Below, one piece after another: positions 15,640-24,552 of a stretch of DNA of 64,000 bases. A program made the position numbers and the translations under genes. Under the pieces are notes generated by a model that was not told where the DNA came from, ran no database searches, and saw only the letters and a program-made list of their open reading frames with translations. The stretch comes from Microbispora rosea subsp. aerata (GTDB lineage: Bacteria > Actinomycetota > Actinomycetes > Streptosporangiales > Streptosporangiaceae). The first letter of the stretch is position 1, and each line of letters opens with the position of its first letter. The DNA is taken from the NCBI RefSeq assembly GCF_014647835.1, contig NZ_BMPY01000019.1, forward strand, positions 62,001 to 126,000. The letters are read 5' to 3'.

Positions 15640-17148
15640 ATGAACTCCTCACTGAACGCCGCCAGGCGCCGCCGGGAGCTCGACGAGGTCCGCTCGGACG
15701 TCGTCGACGTGCTCGTGGTCGGCCTGGGGGCGACGGGGGCGGGGGCGGCGCTGGACGCGGCCTCGCGCGGGCTGTCGGTGGCCGCCGTGGACGCGCACGA
15801 CATCGCGTTCGGCACCTCGCGGTGGAGCTCGAAGCTGATCCACGGGGGGCTGCGCTACCTCGCCAGCGGGCAGGTCGGCGTGGCCTGGGAGAGCGCGGTG
15901 GAGCGCGACGCCCTGCTGCGCTTCACCGCGCCCCACCTGGTGAGCGCCCACCCGTACCTGCTGCCGCTGACGCCCGCCGTCCCCCGGTCCATGGCCGCGA
16001 GCCTCATGGCCGGTTACCGGCTGGGCGACGCGCTGCGGGCCGCCGCGCGCACGCCCCGGCACCTGCTGCCCGGCCCCTCCCGGCTCGCGGCCCGGCGGAC
16101 GCTCACGCTCGCTCCGTACCTGCGGGCGGAGGGCCTGCGCGGAGGGCTGCTGTCGTGGGACGGCCGGGTGGTGGACGACGCCCGGCTGGTCGTCGCGCTG
16201 GCCCGTACGGCCGCCGCGCACGGCGCGCGCGTCCTCACCCGCTGCCGGGCGCTCGCCCTCGCGGGGGACGGCGCCCGCGTACGCGACGAGCTGACCGCCG
16301 AGGAGTTCGACATCCGGGCCCGCGCGGTGATCAACGCGACCGGCGTGTGGGCCGGAGAGCTCACGCCGTCGGTGGCGCTGCGTCCGTCGCGGGGCACGCA
16401 CATCGTGCTGCGCCCCGGGGCCCTCGGCGCGCTGCACGCGGGACTGCACCTGCCGATCCCGGGGGAGCGCAACCGCTTCGCCCTGGTGCTCCCCCAAGCC
16501 GACGGGCGCGTCTACGCCGGGCTGACCGACGAGCCGCTCGACGGCCCGATCCCCGACGTCCCCGAGGCCCCGGAGAGCGACATCGCGTTCCTGCTCGACG
16601 TCCTCGGGACGGCGCTGGATCACCCGCTGCGGCGTGCCGACGTCGCCGGCGCCTTCGCCGGGCTGCGGCCCCTGCTCGACACCGCCGGCGCTCCGGCGTC
16701 CCTCGGCGGGCGTACGGCCGACCTGTCCCGCCGCCACGCCGTGCTGCGCTCGCCGGACGGCGTCGTGACGGTCGTGGGCGGGAAGCTCACGACCTACCGG
16801 CGGATGGCCGAGGACGCCGTCGACGCCGCCTGCCCCCACGCCCGCCCGAGCCGTACGGCGCGGCTGCCCCTCGTCGGGGCCGGGCCGGTGCGCCCCGGCA
16901 CGCCCGGACGGCTGGCCCGCAGGTACGGCTCGGAGGCCTGGGCGGTGCGCGAGCTGATGCGCGAGGACCCGGCCCTGGCCGAGCCGGTGGCGCTGGGGAT
17001 CACCCGGGCCGAACTGGTGTGGGCCGTGCGCCACGAGGGCGCGCTGGACGCCGACGACCTGCTCGACCGGCGCACCAGGATCGGCCTGGTGCCCGAGGAC
17101 CGGGCGGCCGCCCTCCCGGCCGCCGAAGCCGCCCTGGCCTACTCCTGA
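15640..17148 (+). CDS. glpD: FAD-dependent glycerol-3-phosphate dehydrogenase/oxidase
   Basis: A 502-residue GlpD/DAO-family flavoprotein converting sn-glycerol-3-phosphate to dihydroxyacetone phosphate with electrons passed to quinone or oxygen. The N-terminal Rossmann fold VLVVGLGATGAGAALDAASRG (two motifs VLVVGLGATGAG and ALDAASRG), the GTSRWSSKLIHGGLRYL flavin motif, INATGVWA and VVGGKLTTYRRMAED are all visible. GGAGGGG precedes ATG 15640. It is divergent from an AGPS-like oxidase, so the pair may feed ether-lipid or glycerol catabolism. The last codons (GCCTACTCCTGA) reappear in the downstream repeats at about 17336, as though the 3' end had been copied. Confidence 0.88.
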   Translation: MNSSLNAARRRRELDEVRSDVVDVLVVGLGATGAGAALDAASRGLSVAAVDAHDIAFGTSRWSSKLIHGGLRYLASGQVGVAWESAVERDALLRFTAPHLVSAHPYLLPLTPAVPRSMAASLMAGYRLGDALRAAARTPRHLLPGPSRLAARRTLTLAPYLRAEGLRGGLLSWDGRVVDDARLVVALARTAAAHGARVLTRCRALALAGDGARVRDELTAEEFDIRARAVINATGVWAGELTPSVALRPSRGTHIVLRPGALGALHAGLHLPIPGERNRFALVLPQADGRVYAGLTDEPLDGPIPDVPEAPESDIAFLLDVLGTALDHPLRRADVAGAFAGLRPLLDTAGAPASLGGRTADLSRRHAVLRSPDGVVTVVGGKLTTYRRMAEDAVDAACPHARPSRTARLPLVGAGPVRPGTPGRLARRYGSEAWAVRELMREDPALAEPVALGITRAELVWAVRHEGALDADDLLDRRTRIGLVPEDRAAALPAAEAALAYS

Positions 17149-17247
17149 ACCGTCCTCCGCCCCGCACCGCCGAGCCGCCCCGTGCTCCCACCTCGCACCG
17201 CCGAGGGTGCCCTGCCCGCACCGCCGAAACCGCCCCGGCCCTGCTCC

Positions 17248-17454
17248 CCCACGCCGCACCGCCGGTTCCCGAGTGCCGCGTGCGGCACGCTCGGGCTCGC
17301 GCGCGAACCCCCGCCGCACCGCCGAGGGCACGCCGGCCTACTCCTGACCGGCCACCACCCCTGCACCGCCAAAGCCACCATGACGCGCTCTCCCACGCCG
17401 CACCGCCGGTTCCCGAGTGCCGCGTGCGGCACGCTCGGGCTCGCGCGCGAACCC
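17248..17454. repeat. Exact 63-bp duplication with internal 12-bp hairpin
   Basis: The 63 bases at 17248–17310 are repeated without change at 17392–17454. Each copy holds CCCGAGTGCCGC followed after GT by its complement (with a CG bulge), a strong stem that may terminate glpD transcription. Around them, CCGCACCGCCGA-type motifs recur from 17155 to 17410, and the end of glpD (GGCCTACTCCTGA) recurs at about 17334. Confidence 0.8.
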
Positions 17455-17592
17455 TCGCCGTACCTGCCGTGGGCCGCCTCGGTGCTCATCGTGGCGTCCG
17501 ATGGTGGCCCGTGTGCGGCCGTTGCGAGACGCGCCGACGCGCGCGACTTGTGGGGATTTGACGGGGATTTACGTAAGTCCGCGCCCGGAGCC

Positions 17593-17625
17593 CTTACCCC
17601 GGCGGGTAAGGTTAGTCTCACCTAA
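17593..17625 (+). promoter_or_regulatory. DtxR/IdeR-like iron box with adjoining inverted repeat
   Basis: TAAGGTTAGTCTCACCTAA at 17607–17625 matches 16 of 19 positions of the IdeR/DtxR consensus TTAGGTTAGGCTAACCTAA. A perfect inverted repeat CTTACCC-CGGC-GGGTAAG at 17593–17610 overlaps its left edge. The box ends 26 bases before the start of the sucrase/ferredoxin-like gene, so Fe(II)-dependent repression is likely by analogy. Confidence 0.7.
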
Positions 17626-17651
17626 GAAACGCGAGAGAAGGACGGGACCGG

Positions 17652-18557
17652 ATGGCCAACGGGTGCGAGCACCCCGCCGCCTGCCACACGGGGGAGGCGC
17701 CGATCCTGGCGAGCGCGACCCGGAAGGGCCGGTTCTGGCTGCTCATCGAGCACACGGGACCCTGGGCCGCGGAGCTGGAGGAGTGCCGGCTGCCGCAGGA
17801 CGTCCTCGAGCTGATCTCTCGCGCCAGAGCACTTGACATCCGGCCTCAACTCATTCGCCGGCCGGGCCGCCGCGAGGCCCTCACGGGCCCCCTTCACGTC
17901 TACGTCGCCGCCTGCGCGGTGGACGATCCGTGGCTCGCGGAGGGCTTCCTGGAACGCCCCAACGATCTTGACCTGGGCGCTCTCGTGCACGGAGTGGTTC
18001 CGGAGTCCTGCATACTGGTGAACGAGCCGATGTACCTGGTCTGCACGCACGGCCGGCACAACGCGTGCTGTGCGCGCCTCGGCCTCCCGCTGGCGCGGTT
18101 TCTGGACGAAAAACTGCCCGGCGAAGTGTGGGAAACCACACATGTCGGCGGCGATCGATACGCCGCCAACCTCGTATGCTTGCCACACGGGCTTTACTAC
18201 GGCAGCATGTCTCAGGCTGCTGCGATCGCGGCGGCAAACGCGTACCGGCACGGTGAGGTCGTCCTCGACCGTTTCCGGGGACGCGCGGGTATCCCTGAGC
18301 CACTGCAGGCCGCCGAGCACTTCGTCCGGGCGCACACCGGCGAGATCTCGGTCGGCGGGGTGGCCGTGGAATCCTCCCGGTCGGTGGACGACACCACGAT
18401 CTGCGTCGTGCGGCGCACGTCGGAGCGTGGGACGTCGCGATTTCGGGTCGTGGTCGAACCCGCGGTGTACACGGCACCGTGTGGGTTGGCCTGTGCCGAC
18501 GGAATCCCGACCTACAGGTTGGCCGAGCTGACTGAGCTCACGCCGGTATTGACCTGA
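17652..18557 (+). CDS. Sucrase/ferredoxin-like family protein (thioredoxin-fold Fe-S)
   Basis: A 301-residue member of the 'sucrase ferredoxin-like' family. Typical motifs: MYLVCTHGRHNACCARLG, which carries the cysteines expected to hold a 2Fe-2S cluster, and THVGGDRYAANLVCLPHG. A Cys-containing CGLACADGIPTYRL lies near the C-terminus. These proteins have a thioredoxin-like ferredoxin fold; biochemical roles are poorly known (yeast Apd1 is a redox member involved in metal and drug tolerance). An iron box lies directly upstream, so it is probably induced by iron starvation. ATG 17652 follows GAGAAGGA by nine bases. Base composition is slightly less GC-rich towards the 3' half. Confidence 0.82.
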   Translation: MANGCEHPAACHTGEAPILASATRKGRFWLLIEHTGPWAAELEECRLPQDVLELISRARALDIRPQLIRRPGRREALTGPLHVYVAACAVDDPWLAEGFLERPNDLDLGALVHGVVPESCILVNEPMYLVCTHGRHNACCARLGLPLARFLDEKLPGEVWETTHVGGDRYAANLVCLPHGLYYGSMSQAAAIAAANAYRHGEVVLDRFRGRAGIPEPLQAAEHFVRAHTGEISVGGVAVESSRSVDDTTICVVRRTSERGTSRFRVVVEPAVYTAPCGLACADGIPTYRLAELTELTPVLT

Positions 18558-18673
18558 GGGCTCCGCCCCGGAGCCGGGAACACCACGGCCTGTCCCGGCG
18601 TTGGCACAAGGGATGCCACAAGCGTCCAAAGCGGCACAAACACTGAAATACCTCTCACCAAAGGTGGTTTCTC

Positions 18674-18988
18674 ATGTCTCAGGTACGTCGGCAGCTCGCC
18701 CGCCCGCGCCCCAGTTGGGGTTGGCAGGATGATGCCGCGTGCCGGGGAGAGGACCTGGTGCTGTTCTTCGGTCCTGACGGTGAGCGTCAGCCCGAGCGCG
18801 ACATCCGGGAGCGCAAGGCCAAGGCCATCTGCGCTCAGTGTCCTGTGCGAGCGGAGTGCCTCGACTACGCGCTCTCCCGGCCGGAGAAGTACGGCACGTG
18901 GGGCGGCCTCAACGAGGACGAGCGCGCGTCCGAGCGTCGCCGCCGCATGCGCCGCGCAGCGAGCGCCGGCATCAGCGCCGTCGCCTGA
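18674..18988 (+). CDS. WhiB-family iron–sulfur regulator
   Basis: A 104-residue WhiB-like protein. The four cluster-binding cysteines are in DDAACRGED and CAQCPVRAEC, followed by the GTWGG turn (KYGTWGGLNEDER) and a basic C-terminal helix SERRRRMRRA. WhiB proteins hold a 4Fe-4S cluster, bind the principal sigma factor and adjust transcription in response to redox or nitric oxide. Which Wbl subgroup this is cannot be settled from the sequence alone. AAAGGTGG lies eight bases upstream of ATG 18674. The gene appears monocistronic, with a terminator-like stem downstream. Confidence 0.92.
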   Translation: MSQVRRQLARPRPSWGWQDDAACRGEDLVLFFGPDGERQPERDIRERKAKAICAQCPVRAECLDYALSRPEKYGTWGGLNEDERASERRRRMRRAASAGISAVA

Positions 18989-19021
18989 GCGTTTCCCCCT
19001 TCCCCGACACGCGTCACCGTT

Positions 19022-19075
19022 GGGCGCTCCGCGTCCCGTCCCCCCGATGCGGGTGACGGCGCACCCGGAGCGCCC
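19022..19075 (+). terminator. Inverted repeat after the WhiB gene
   Basis: GGGCGCTCCG at 19022–19031 pairs perfectly with CGGAGCGCCC at 19066–19075, 34 bases of loop between. It lies 33 bases after the WhiB stop. The long loop makes it a moderate terminator candidate. The rest of the interval to 19278 holds no supported gene. Confidence 0.5.
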
Positions 19076-19278
19076 TTCAGGTCTCACCCGTCCCCCCACG
19101 GCACACCGCGGGCGTGCGGCCCGGCACGCCGTCATCGGCGAACCGGCCCGACCGCGGGCGAGTTCCCCGGGCACTTCACGCGACCCGGCGGGCGGCAGCC
19201 CACGGCATCGCCGTACGGCCGCCGCACCCGCGTCGTCTTCACGCATCCGGTCATACCCCGCCGCGGGGGATCACACCC

Positions 19279-20418
19279 CTACGGTCGGCCTCGGCCCCGC
19301 ATCTGCTTGTGGATGATCTTCCACTTGCGGGTCTCCTCGGCGCGCAGCCTGGCGTCGGTCCTGCGGGCCATCCAGGCGGCCTCGCGCTGCAGCCTGTTCC
19401 AGCTCTCCAGCCGCCGCTCGGGCAGCTCGCCCGACTCGATCGCGGCCAGCACGGCGCAGCCCGGCTCCTCCCGGTGCCGGCAGTCGGAGAACCGGCAGCT
19501 CTCGGCCAGTTCCTCGATGTCGCTGAAGACCAGGTCGACGCCCTGGCTCATCTCGTACAGCCCGACCCGGCGGATGCCGGGGGTGTCGATGACGAGCCCG
19601 CCGCCAGGCAGCGGGATGAGCTGCCGGTGGACGGTCGTGTGCCTGCCCCGCCCGTCGGCGGCCCTGACCTGCTGGGTCTCCATGACCTCCGCTCCGGCGA
19701 GGGCGTTGACGAGCGTCGACTTGCCCGCGCCCGACGGGCCGATGACCACCGCGGTCCCGCTGCCGCCGAGATGGGCGCGCACCAGGTCCACCCCGTCTCC
19801 GGTGAGTGAGCAGACCGGGTGCACGTCGACGCCCGGCGCCGCCGCCGCGACGTCGGCGAGGAGATCGCCGAGCCCTCGTTCGAAGAGGTCGGCCTTGGTG
19901 ATGAGCACGACCGGCCGGGCGCCGCTCTCCCAGGCGAGCGCGACGAGGCGCTCGATCCTGCCGAGATCGGCGCTGTGCTTGCCCGGGGGGACGACCCCCC
20001 GTAGCCCCTCGGGAGGGGTGGCGTGCATGGACGGCTCGGCCACGAAGACCACGTCGACGTTGGCGGCCAGCACCTGGCCCTGGCCGTCGCCCGACAGCCC
20101 GCCGCGCGAGTCACGGCTCACCCCGCCCCGGACGAAGGCCGTACGGCGGGGCAGCACCTCGGCCAGTTCGTGGCGGCCCTCGTCGAGCCGGTTGAGCGCG
20201 ACCCAGTCCCCCACGCACGGAAGCGCGAGCGGGTCGGCCGCCGCGGCCCTGCGTACGCGGGCGCCGAACCGCGCCTGATGTGTTCCGTCGGCGGCGATGA
20301 CCTCGGCGGCGCCCCGGTCGACCCGCGCCACACGCCCGGGTACGGCACCGCCGGGCAGGTCGGGAAGCTGCTGCGCGAGCCCCTCATGCCAGCCGAGAAG
20401 AGAAAGATCGTTGGACAC
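19279..20418 (-). CDS. rsgA: Ribosome small-subunit-dependent GTPase A (RsgA)
   Basis: A 379-residue circularly permuted GTPase that assists late 30S subunit maturation. Order of motifs: OB-fold start (RVARVDRGAAEV), G4 ITKAD, G5-like SLTGDG, then the P-loop GPSGAGKSTLVNAL, G3 IDTPGIR, and the C-terminal zinc knuckle CRFSDCRHREEPGC. The start is the GTG at 20418 (residues MSNDLSLLG), whose Shine–Dalgarno AAGGGTG lies inside a sequence that can pair with an upstream hairpin arm (20426–20483). A leader ORF with a strong ribosome site precedes it, suggesting translation-linked control. Confidence 0.92.
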   Translation of the reverse strand: MSNDLSLLGWHEGLAQQLPDLPGGAVPGRVARVDRGAAEVIAADGTHQARFGARVRRAAAADPLALPCVGDWVALNRLDEGRHELAEVLPRRTAFVRGGVSRDSRGGLSGDGQGQVLAANVDVVFVAEPSMHATPPEGLRGVVPPGKHSADLGRIERLVALAWESGARPVVLITKADLFERGLGDLLADVAAAAPGVDVHPVCSLTGDGVDLVRAHLGGSGTAVVIGPSGAGKSTLVNALAGAEVMETQQVRAADGRGRHTTVHRQLIPLPGGGLVIDTPGIRRVGLYEMSQGVDLVFSDIEELAESCRFSDCRHREEPGCAVLAAIESGELPERRLESWNRLQREAAWMARRTDARLRAEETRKWKIIHKQMRGRGRP

Positions 20419-20425
20419 TGCTGGT

Positions 20426-20483
20426 GGACACCCTTCGGGAAAACCGGGTGTCCCAGCGGGAAGCGGCTAGGCGGACACCCGGG
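20426..20483 (-). promoter_or_regulatory. Three-arm switching hairpin before rsgA
   Basis: Read on the minus strand, arm 1 CCGGGTGTCC (20482–20473) overlaps the end of the leader ORF, arm 2 GGGACACCCGG (20454–20444) is its exact complement, and arm 3 GGGTGTCC (20433–20426) repeats arm 1 and contains the rsgA ribosome-binding bases. Arm 2 can pair with arm 1 or arm 3 but not both, so pairing would expose or hide the rsgA ribosome site. Function is inferred from the base-pairing only. Confidence 0.55.
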
Positions 20484-20520
20484 AGTTGACGGACGGCATG
20501 GTCGTCAGAAAGACCCGCAT
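20467..20520 (-). CDS. Leader peptide upstream of rsgA
   Basis: A 17-codon ORF encoding MRVFLTTMPSVNSRVSA, ending TAG. It starts at ATG 20520 and has a strong GGGAGGTGAGG site six or so bases upstream, better than that of rsgA itself. Its last codons lie in arm 1 of a hairpin that competes with the rsgA ribosome site. This is the geometry of a translational attenuator: ribosome position on the leader sets the downstream structure. The peptide has no family I recognise, and no run of a single amino acid that would name an effector. Confidence 0.55.
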   Translation of the reverse strand: MRVFLTTMPSVNSRVSA

Positions 20521-20970
20521 AGTCCTCACCTCCCTGGTCCTGGCCGCGCGGATCGCGGCGATGGTGGAACATTAGCAGCCCCTCCGCCACCGCCCGCAAC
20601 ATATTTGGATCCGCCACCCTCGCCGTGCCCGCATGCCGCGAAGCCGGGGCGAGAGCGCGGGCGGCGGCATGCCCCGGCTCTTCTCCTCATCGACGTCGAC
20701 GCCGGGTCCGGCGACGCCGTGGCCCTGCCGCCGGCCGCCGCCGACCCAAGCGACGTGCGGGCCGTCACCATGGCGGCCGGCAACGTCCCGCTGGAGACCG
20801 CGGCCCGCGGCCCGCAACGCGCTGATCGCTGCCGGGGGCACGGGAGCGGGGACGTCCCCGTCCATGAGGGGCACGACTCGGCACAACGACGACCAAGCCG
20901 ACCCCGGCTCACCGGACACACGATCGCGAGCGCGATCCGGCGCAGGTCGCCGGCCTCGATACGGCAGACA
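20521..20970. other. Intergenic interval without a supported gene
   Basis: Nothing coding is supported. On the minus strand TAATGT near 20570 could be a -10 for the rsgA leader transcript. A stretch at 20578–20610 is notably A/T-richer than its surroundings. Confidence 0.4.
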
Positions 20971-21009
20971 CGAGGGTGCGGGGCGGACCTGCCGCGCCCC
21001 GCACCCTCG
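20971..21009 (-). terminator. Strong hairpin terminator after glyA
   Basis: A perfect 15-bp stem: CGAGGGTGCGGGGCG at 20971–20985 and its complement at 20995–21009, with a nine-base loop. It starts 31 bases past the glyA stop on the minus strand. Confidence 0.75.
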
Positions 21010-21039
21010 CGACACGCTACGAGATCTCGGGCTCCCGGG

Positions 21040-22299
<1,260 letters not shown>

Positions 22300-22329
22300 G
22301 GCGCCTTCCTTCTCGACGTCGACGGCGGC

Positions 22330-22490
22330 GGCGACCCAGGCGCACGGCCTCCGCGAATTCGCTCCCCGGTGGTGCCCCACCTCGTGCCCCTCCCGCCGAT
22401 CTTCGCCCACGGCACCGCCCGGGCGGACCTCGGCGGTCGCGGCACGCGACGCGTCACAGCGACACGTCAGCGCCAGTCGCGACTCCCCCA
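22330..22490 (-). promoter_or_regulatory. ZTP (pfl) riboswitch upstream of glyA
   Basis: On the minus strand the three conserved pfl blocks occur in order: GAGTCGCGACTGGCG (about 22484–22470), CACCACCGGGGAGCG (22375–22361) and GCCGTGCGCCTGGGTCG (about 22348–22332). The first two resemble the known GGGUCGUGACUGGCG and ACCGGGGAGC boxes, and the third the CCGNNUGGGC pseudoknot strand. Linkage to glyA is established for this class in actinobacteria. About 30 bases separate it from the glyA start. Confidence 0.82.
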
Positions 22491-22537
22491 CTTTATCGGA
22501 GCGGGACGGCCGCGCACTCCGCCAAGACGGGCGGTCG

Positions 22538-23050
22538 TCATGACGACACGGGCAGGTCGGCGAAGAGCCCGAGCCCGGGAGCCTCGACCGCGACCGTCTC
22601 CAGGTCCTCCGACACCCCCGTGTACGTGGCGTAGAGCGGCAGCACGTCCCCCTGCTTGAGGTGCTCGGCCGGGAGCTTGCTGCACAGGCACGCGTCGTCC
22701 TTGCGCAGCGGGCCCTGCGCGTCGATCACCGACGACAGGTCGGGGCCGTCGACGTACTCGGTGACGAGGTAGTGCCGGTCGCCGTCCAGTCCGGCGTCCA
22801 GCAGCGGCGCGGTGCAGAACCTGGCGACCCTCTTGGCTGCCTCCGCCTCCTTGCGGAACCGGGCCCGGAACTCCTCCAGGGCCGCCAGCTCCGGCCGCAT
22901 GACCTTGAGCGCCACCTGGCGGCCCTCGGGGTCGCGGGCGAGATAGACGATTCCCATGCCGCCCTCCCCCAGGCGGCGGATGGGGACGTAGGGGCCGATC
23001 GTGCGCCGGTGGGTCGCGGTGGGGTAGCCGGCGGAAGGCTGTGCGTCCAT
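22538..23050 (-). pseudogene. Ser/Thr kinase N-lobe fused to an unrelated tail
   Basis: About 170 residues. The first 120 are a clean protein-kinase N-lobe: YVPIRRLGEGGMGIVYLARD (glycine loop), VALKVMRPE (lysine), FRKEAEAAKRVARF, YLVTEYVDGPDLSSV. The reading frame then passes at about residue 120 into DDACLCSKLPAEHLKQGD and a tail ending GLGLFADLPVSS, with no HRD loop, DFG or activation segment. This looks like an internal deletion joining a kinase start to the end of another coding sequence, so catalysis is impossible. It might still be expressed as a small binding protein. ATG 23050 is preferred over 23059. It is located between glyA and the yihY-like gene on the same strand. Confidence 0.6.
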
Positions 23051-23082
23051 CGACGCCATCCTCCCACCGCTATTCGAATAGA

Positions 23083-24051
23083 TCAGCTTTTACCGTATTT
23101 ACGGTGATGATGCTCGTGCCGGCTGGCGCCGCCGAGCGGCCACAGCCGGTCCAGCTCCGCGTTCAGCGTCGCCCCGATGAGCACCGCGAGCGCGGTGATG
23201 TAGAGCCACAGCAGCACGGCGATCGGCGCCGCGAGCGAGCCGTAGATCGACAGCGGGGTGAACCAGGCCGCGAGCAGCTCGCGCAGGAACGCCGCGCACA
23301 CGATCCAGATCACCAGGGCCAGCACGGCCCCCGGGGTCTCGCGCCACCAGCGCGTCCGGTGCGGCACGCTCACGTGGTAGAGCAGGCTCAGCATCAGCAC
23401 CGAGCCCATCACGACCACCGGCCAGTAGAAGACGGTCACGAGCACGGCGTACTCGGGCAGCGCGTTGGACAGCAGGGTGGGCCCGATGACCAGGATCGGC
23501 ATGACGAGCAGCCCGATCAGCAGCGCGGCGACGTAGAGGAGGAACGACAGGACGCGGGTGCGGATGATCCCGCGGGTCTCCCCCAGGCCGTACGCGATGG
23601 ATATCAGGTCCACGTAGACGAACAGCGCGCGCGAGCCCGACCACAGCGACAGCAGGAAGCCGACGGAGATGAGCGAGACCTGGCCGCCCGCCAGCACGTC
23701 GGCGAGCAGCGGCTTGACGACCCGCTCGACGGTGTTGTCGGTGAACAGCAGCTCGGACTGGTTGACGACCCAGCGCCTGACCTCGTCGACGGCCTCCTCG
23801 CCGAGCAGCCCGCTCAGGTGGCCCATGACGCCGAGCAGCCCGAGCACGAACGGCGGCAGCGACAGCAGCGCGAAGAAGGCCGCCTCGCCCGCGAGCCCGG
23901 TCACCCGGTAGTTGACCGCCGCGATCGTGGTCGCCTTCGCCAGGGCCCAGACATTCGTGTCGCGGAGCCAGGTGAGGCGCGTCCGGGCGAGCGCCATCCC
24001 CTTGCGCGTGATGCGCCGCGGCCTGCGCGCCGACGCGTCCGTGGAGGTCAT
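23083..24051 (-). CDS. YihY/BrkB family membrane protein
   Basis: A 322-residue inner-membrane protein of the YihY/virulence factor BrkB family (once misnamed RNase BN). Six hydrophobic segments are visible, including AAFFALLSLPPFVLGLLGVMG, SLISVGFLLSLWSGSRALFV and VLALVIWIVCAAFLREL (each read as a separate helix). The family motif GSLAAPIAVLLWLYITALAVL lies near the C-terminus and is followed by GATLNAELDRLWPLG. The last residues are His/Lys-rich (HEHHHRKYGKS). Function in the family is unclear, with roles proposed in transport. ATG 24051 is chosen; the TTG at 24060 is an alternative. No operon partner is evident. Confidence 0.88.
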   Translation of the reverse strand: MTSTDASARRPRRITRKGMALARTRLTWLRDTNVWALAKATTIAAVNYRVTGLAGEAAFFALLSLPPFVLGLLGVMGHLSGLLGEEAVDEVRRWVVNQSELLFTDNTVERVVKPLLADVLAGGQVSLISVGFLLSLWSGSRALFVYVDLISIAYGLGETRGIIRTRVLSFLLYVAALLIGLLVMPILVIGPTLLSNALPEYAVLVTVFYWPVVVMGSVLMLSLLYHVSVPHRTRWWRETPGAVLALVIWIVCAAFLRELLAAWFTPLSIYGSLAAPIAVLLWLYITALAVLIGATLNAELDRLWPLGGASRHEHHHRKYGKS

Positions 24052-24213
24052 CGCACCCAACCGGTCATGAGAACTGGGCCGTACCCGCTGCCGCGGCGAT
24101 TAGTTACGTGACCAGCGGGTGGATTGTCGCCGCCCAGAATAGGGGCCCCTCCTCACCACATGCGAGGACGGTGTTCCTCGCTTCGCTTTCCTGAACGTTC
24201 ACGCCCGCCGGAT

Positions 24214-24366
24214 CGTGCCCGAGACACGCGGAACGTCGCGCCCAAGGCGCGCCGGGAAATGTCATGCCGGAGACACGCGGGAAGACACCGTGCCGGAGGC
24301 ACGCCGGGACACACCATGCCGGAGACGCGCCCGGGCAACGTCGTGTGAGAGACGCGCCGGGAACAC
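24214..24366. repeat. Degenerate 26-bp tandem array
   Basis: Units of about 26 bases with the core GTGCCGGAGACACGCGGGA start near 24214, 24240, 24263, 24289, 24315 and 24341. Similarity drops outward. The array occupies much of the 500-base gap between the divergent yihY-like gene and the sulfur cluster. No gene is supported across it. Confidence 0.7.
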
Positions 24367-24552
24367 GGCCCTCGCCGCACTCGCTCGTGCAACTTTCACA
24401 GCGTGCGATCGCTTGAGGACGCGCCCGGCGCCGCCGTGACACGCGCCGAATCGCCGTGCCGGCGGCCCCGCCACCCGGGCCCGTACGCATCGATCCGGCC
24501 CGGAGGCCGGAGCGGTGTGACGAAGCGGTAGCACGGCGTTGACAATGGAAAC

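Noticed and set aside
20384-20617. 77-codon minus-strand ORF over the rsgA leader
   Set aside because: It overlaps the leader ORF and the rsgA start in another frame, has no Shine–Dalgarno and no recognisable protein sequence.
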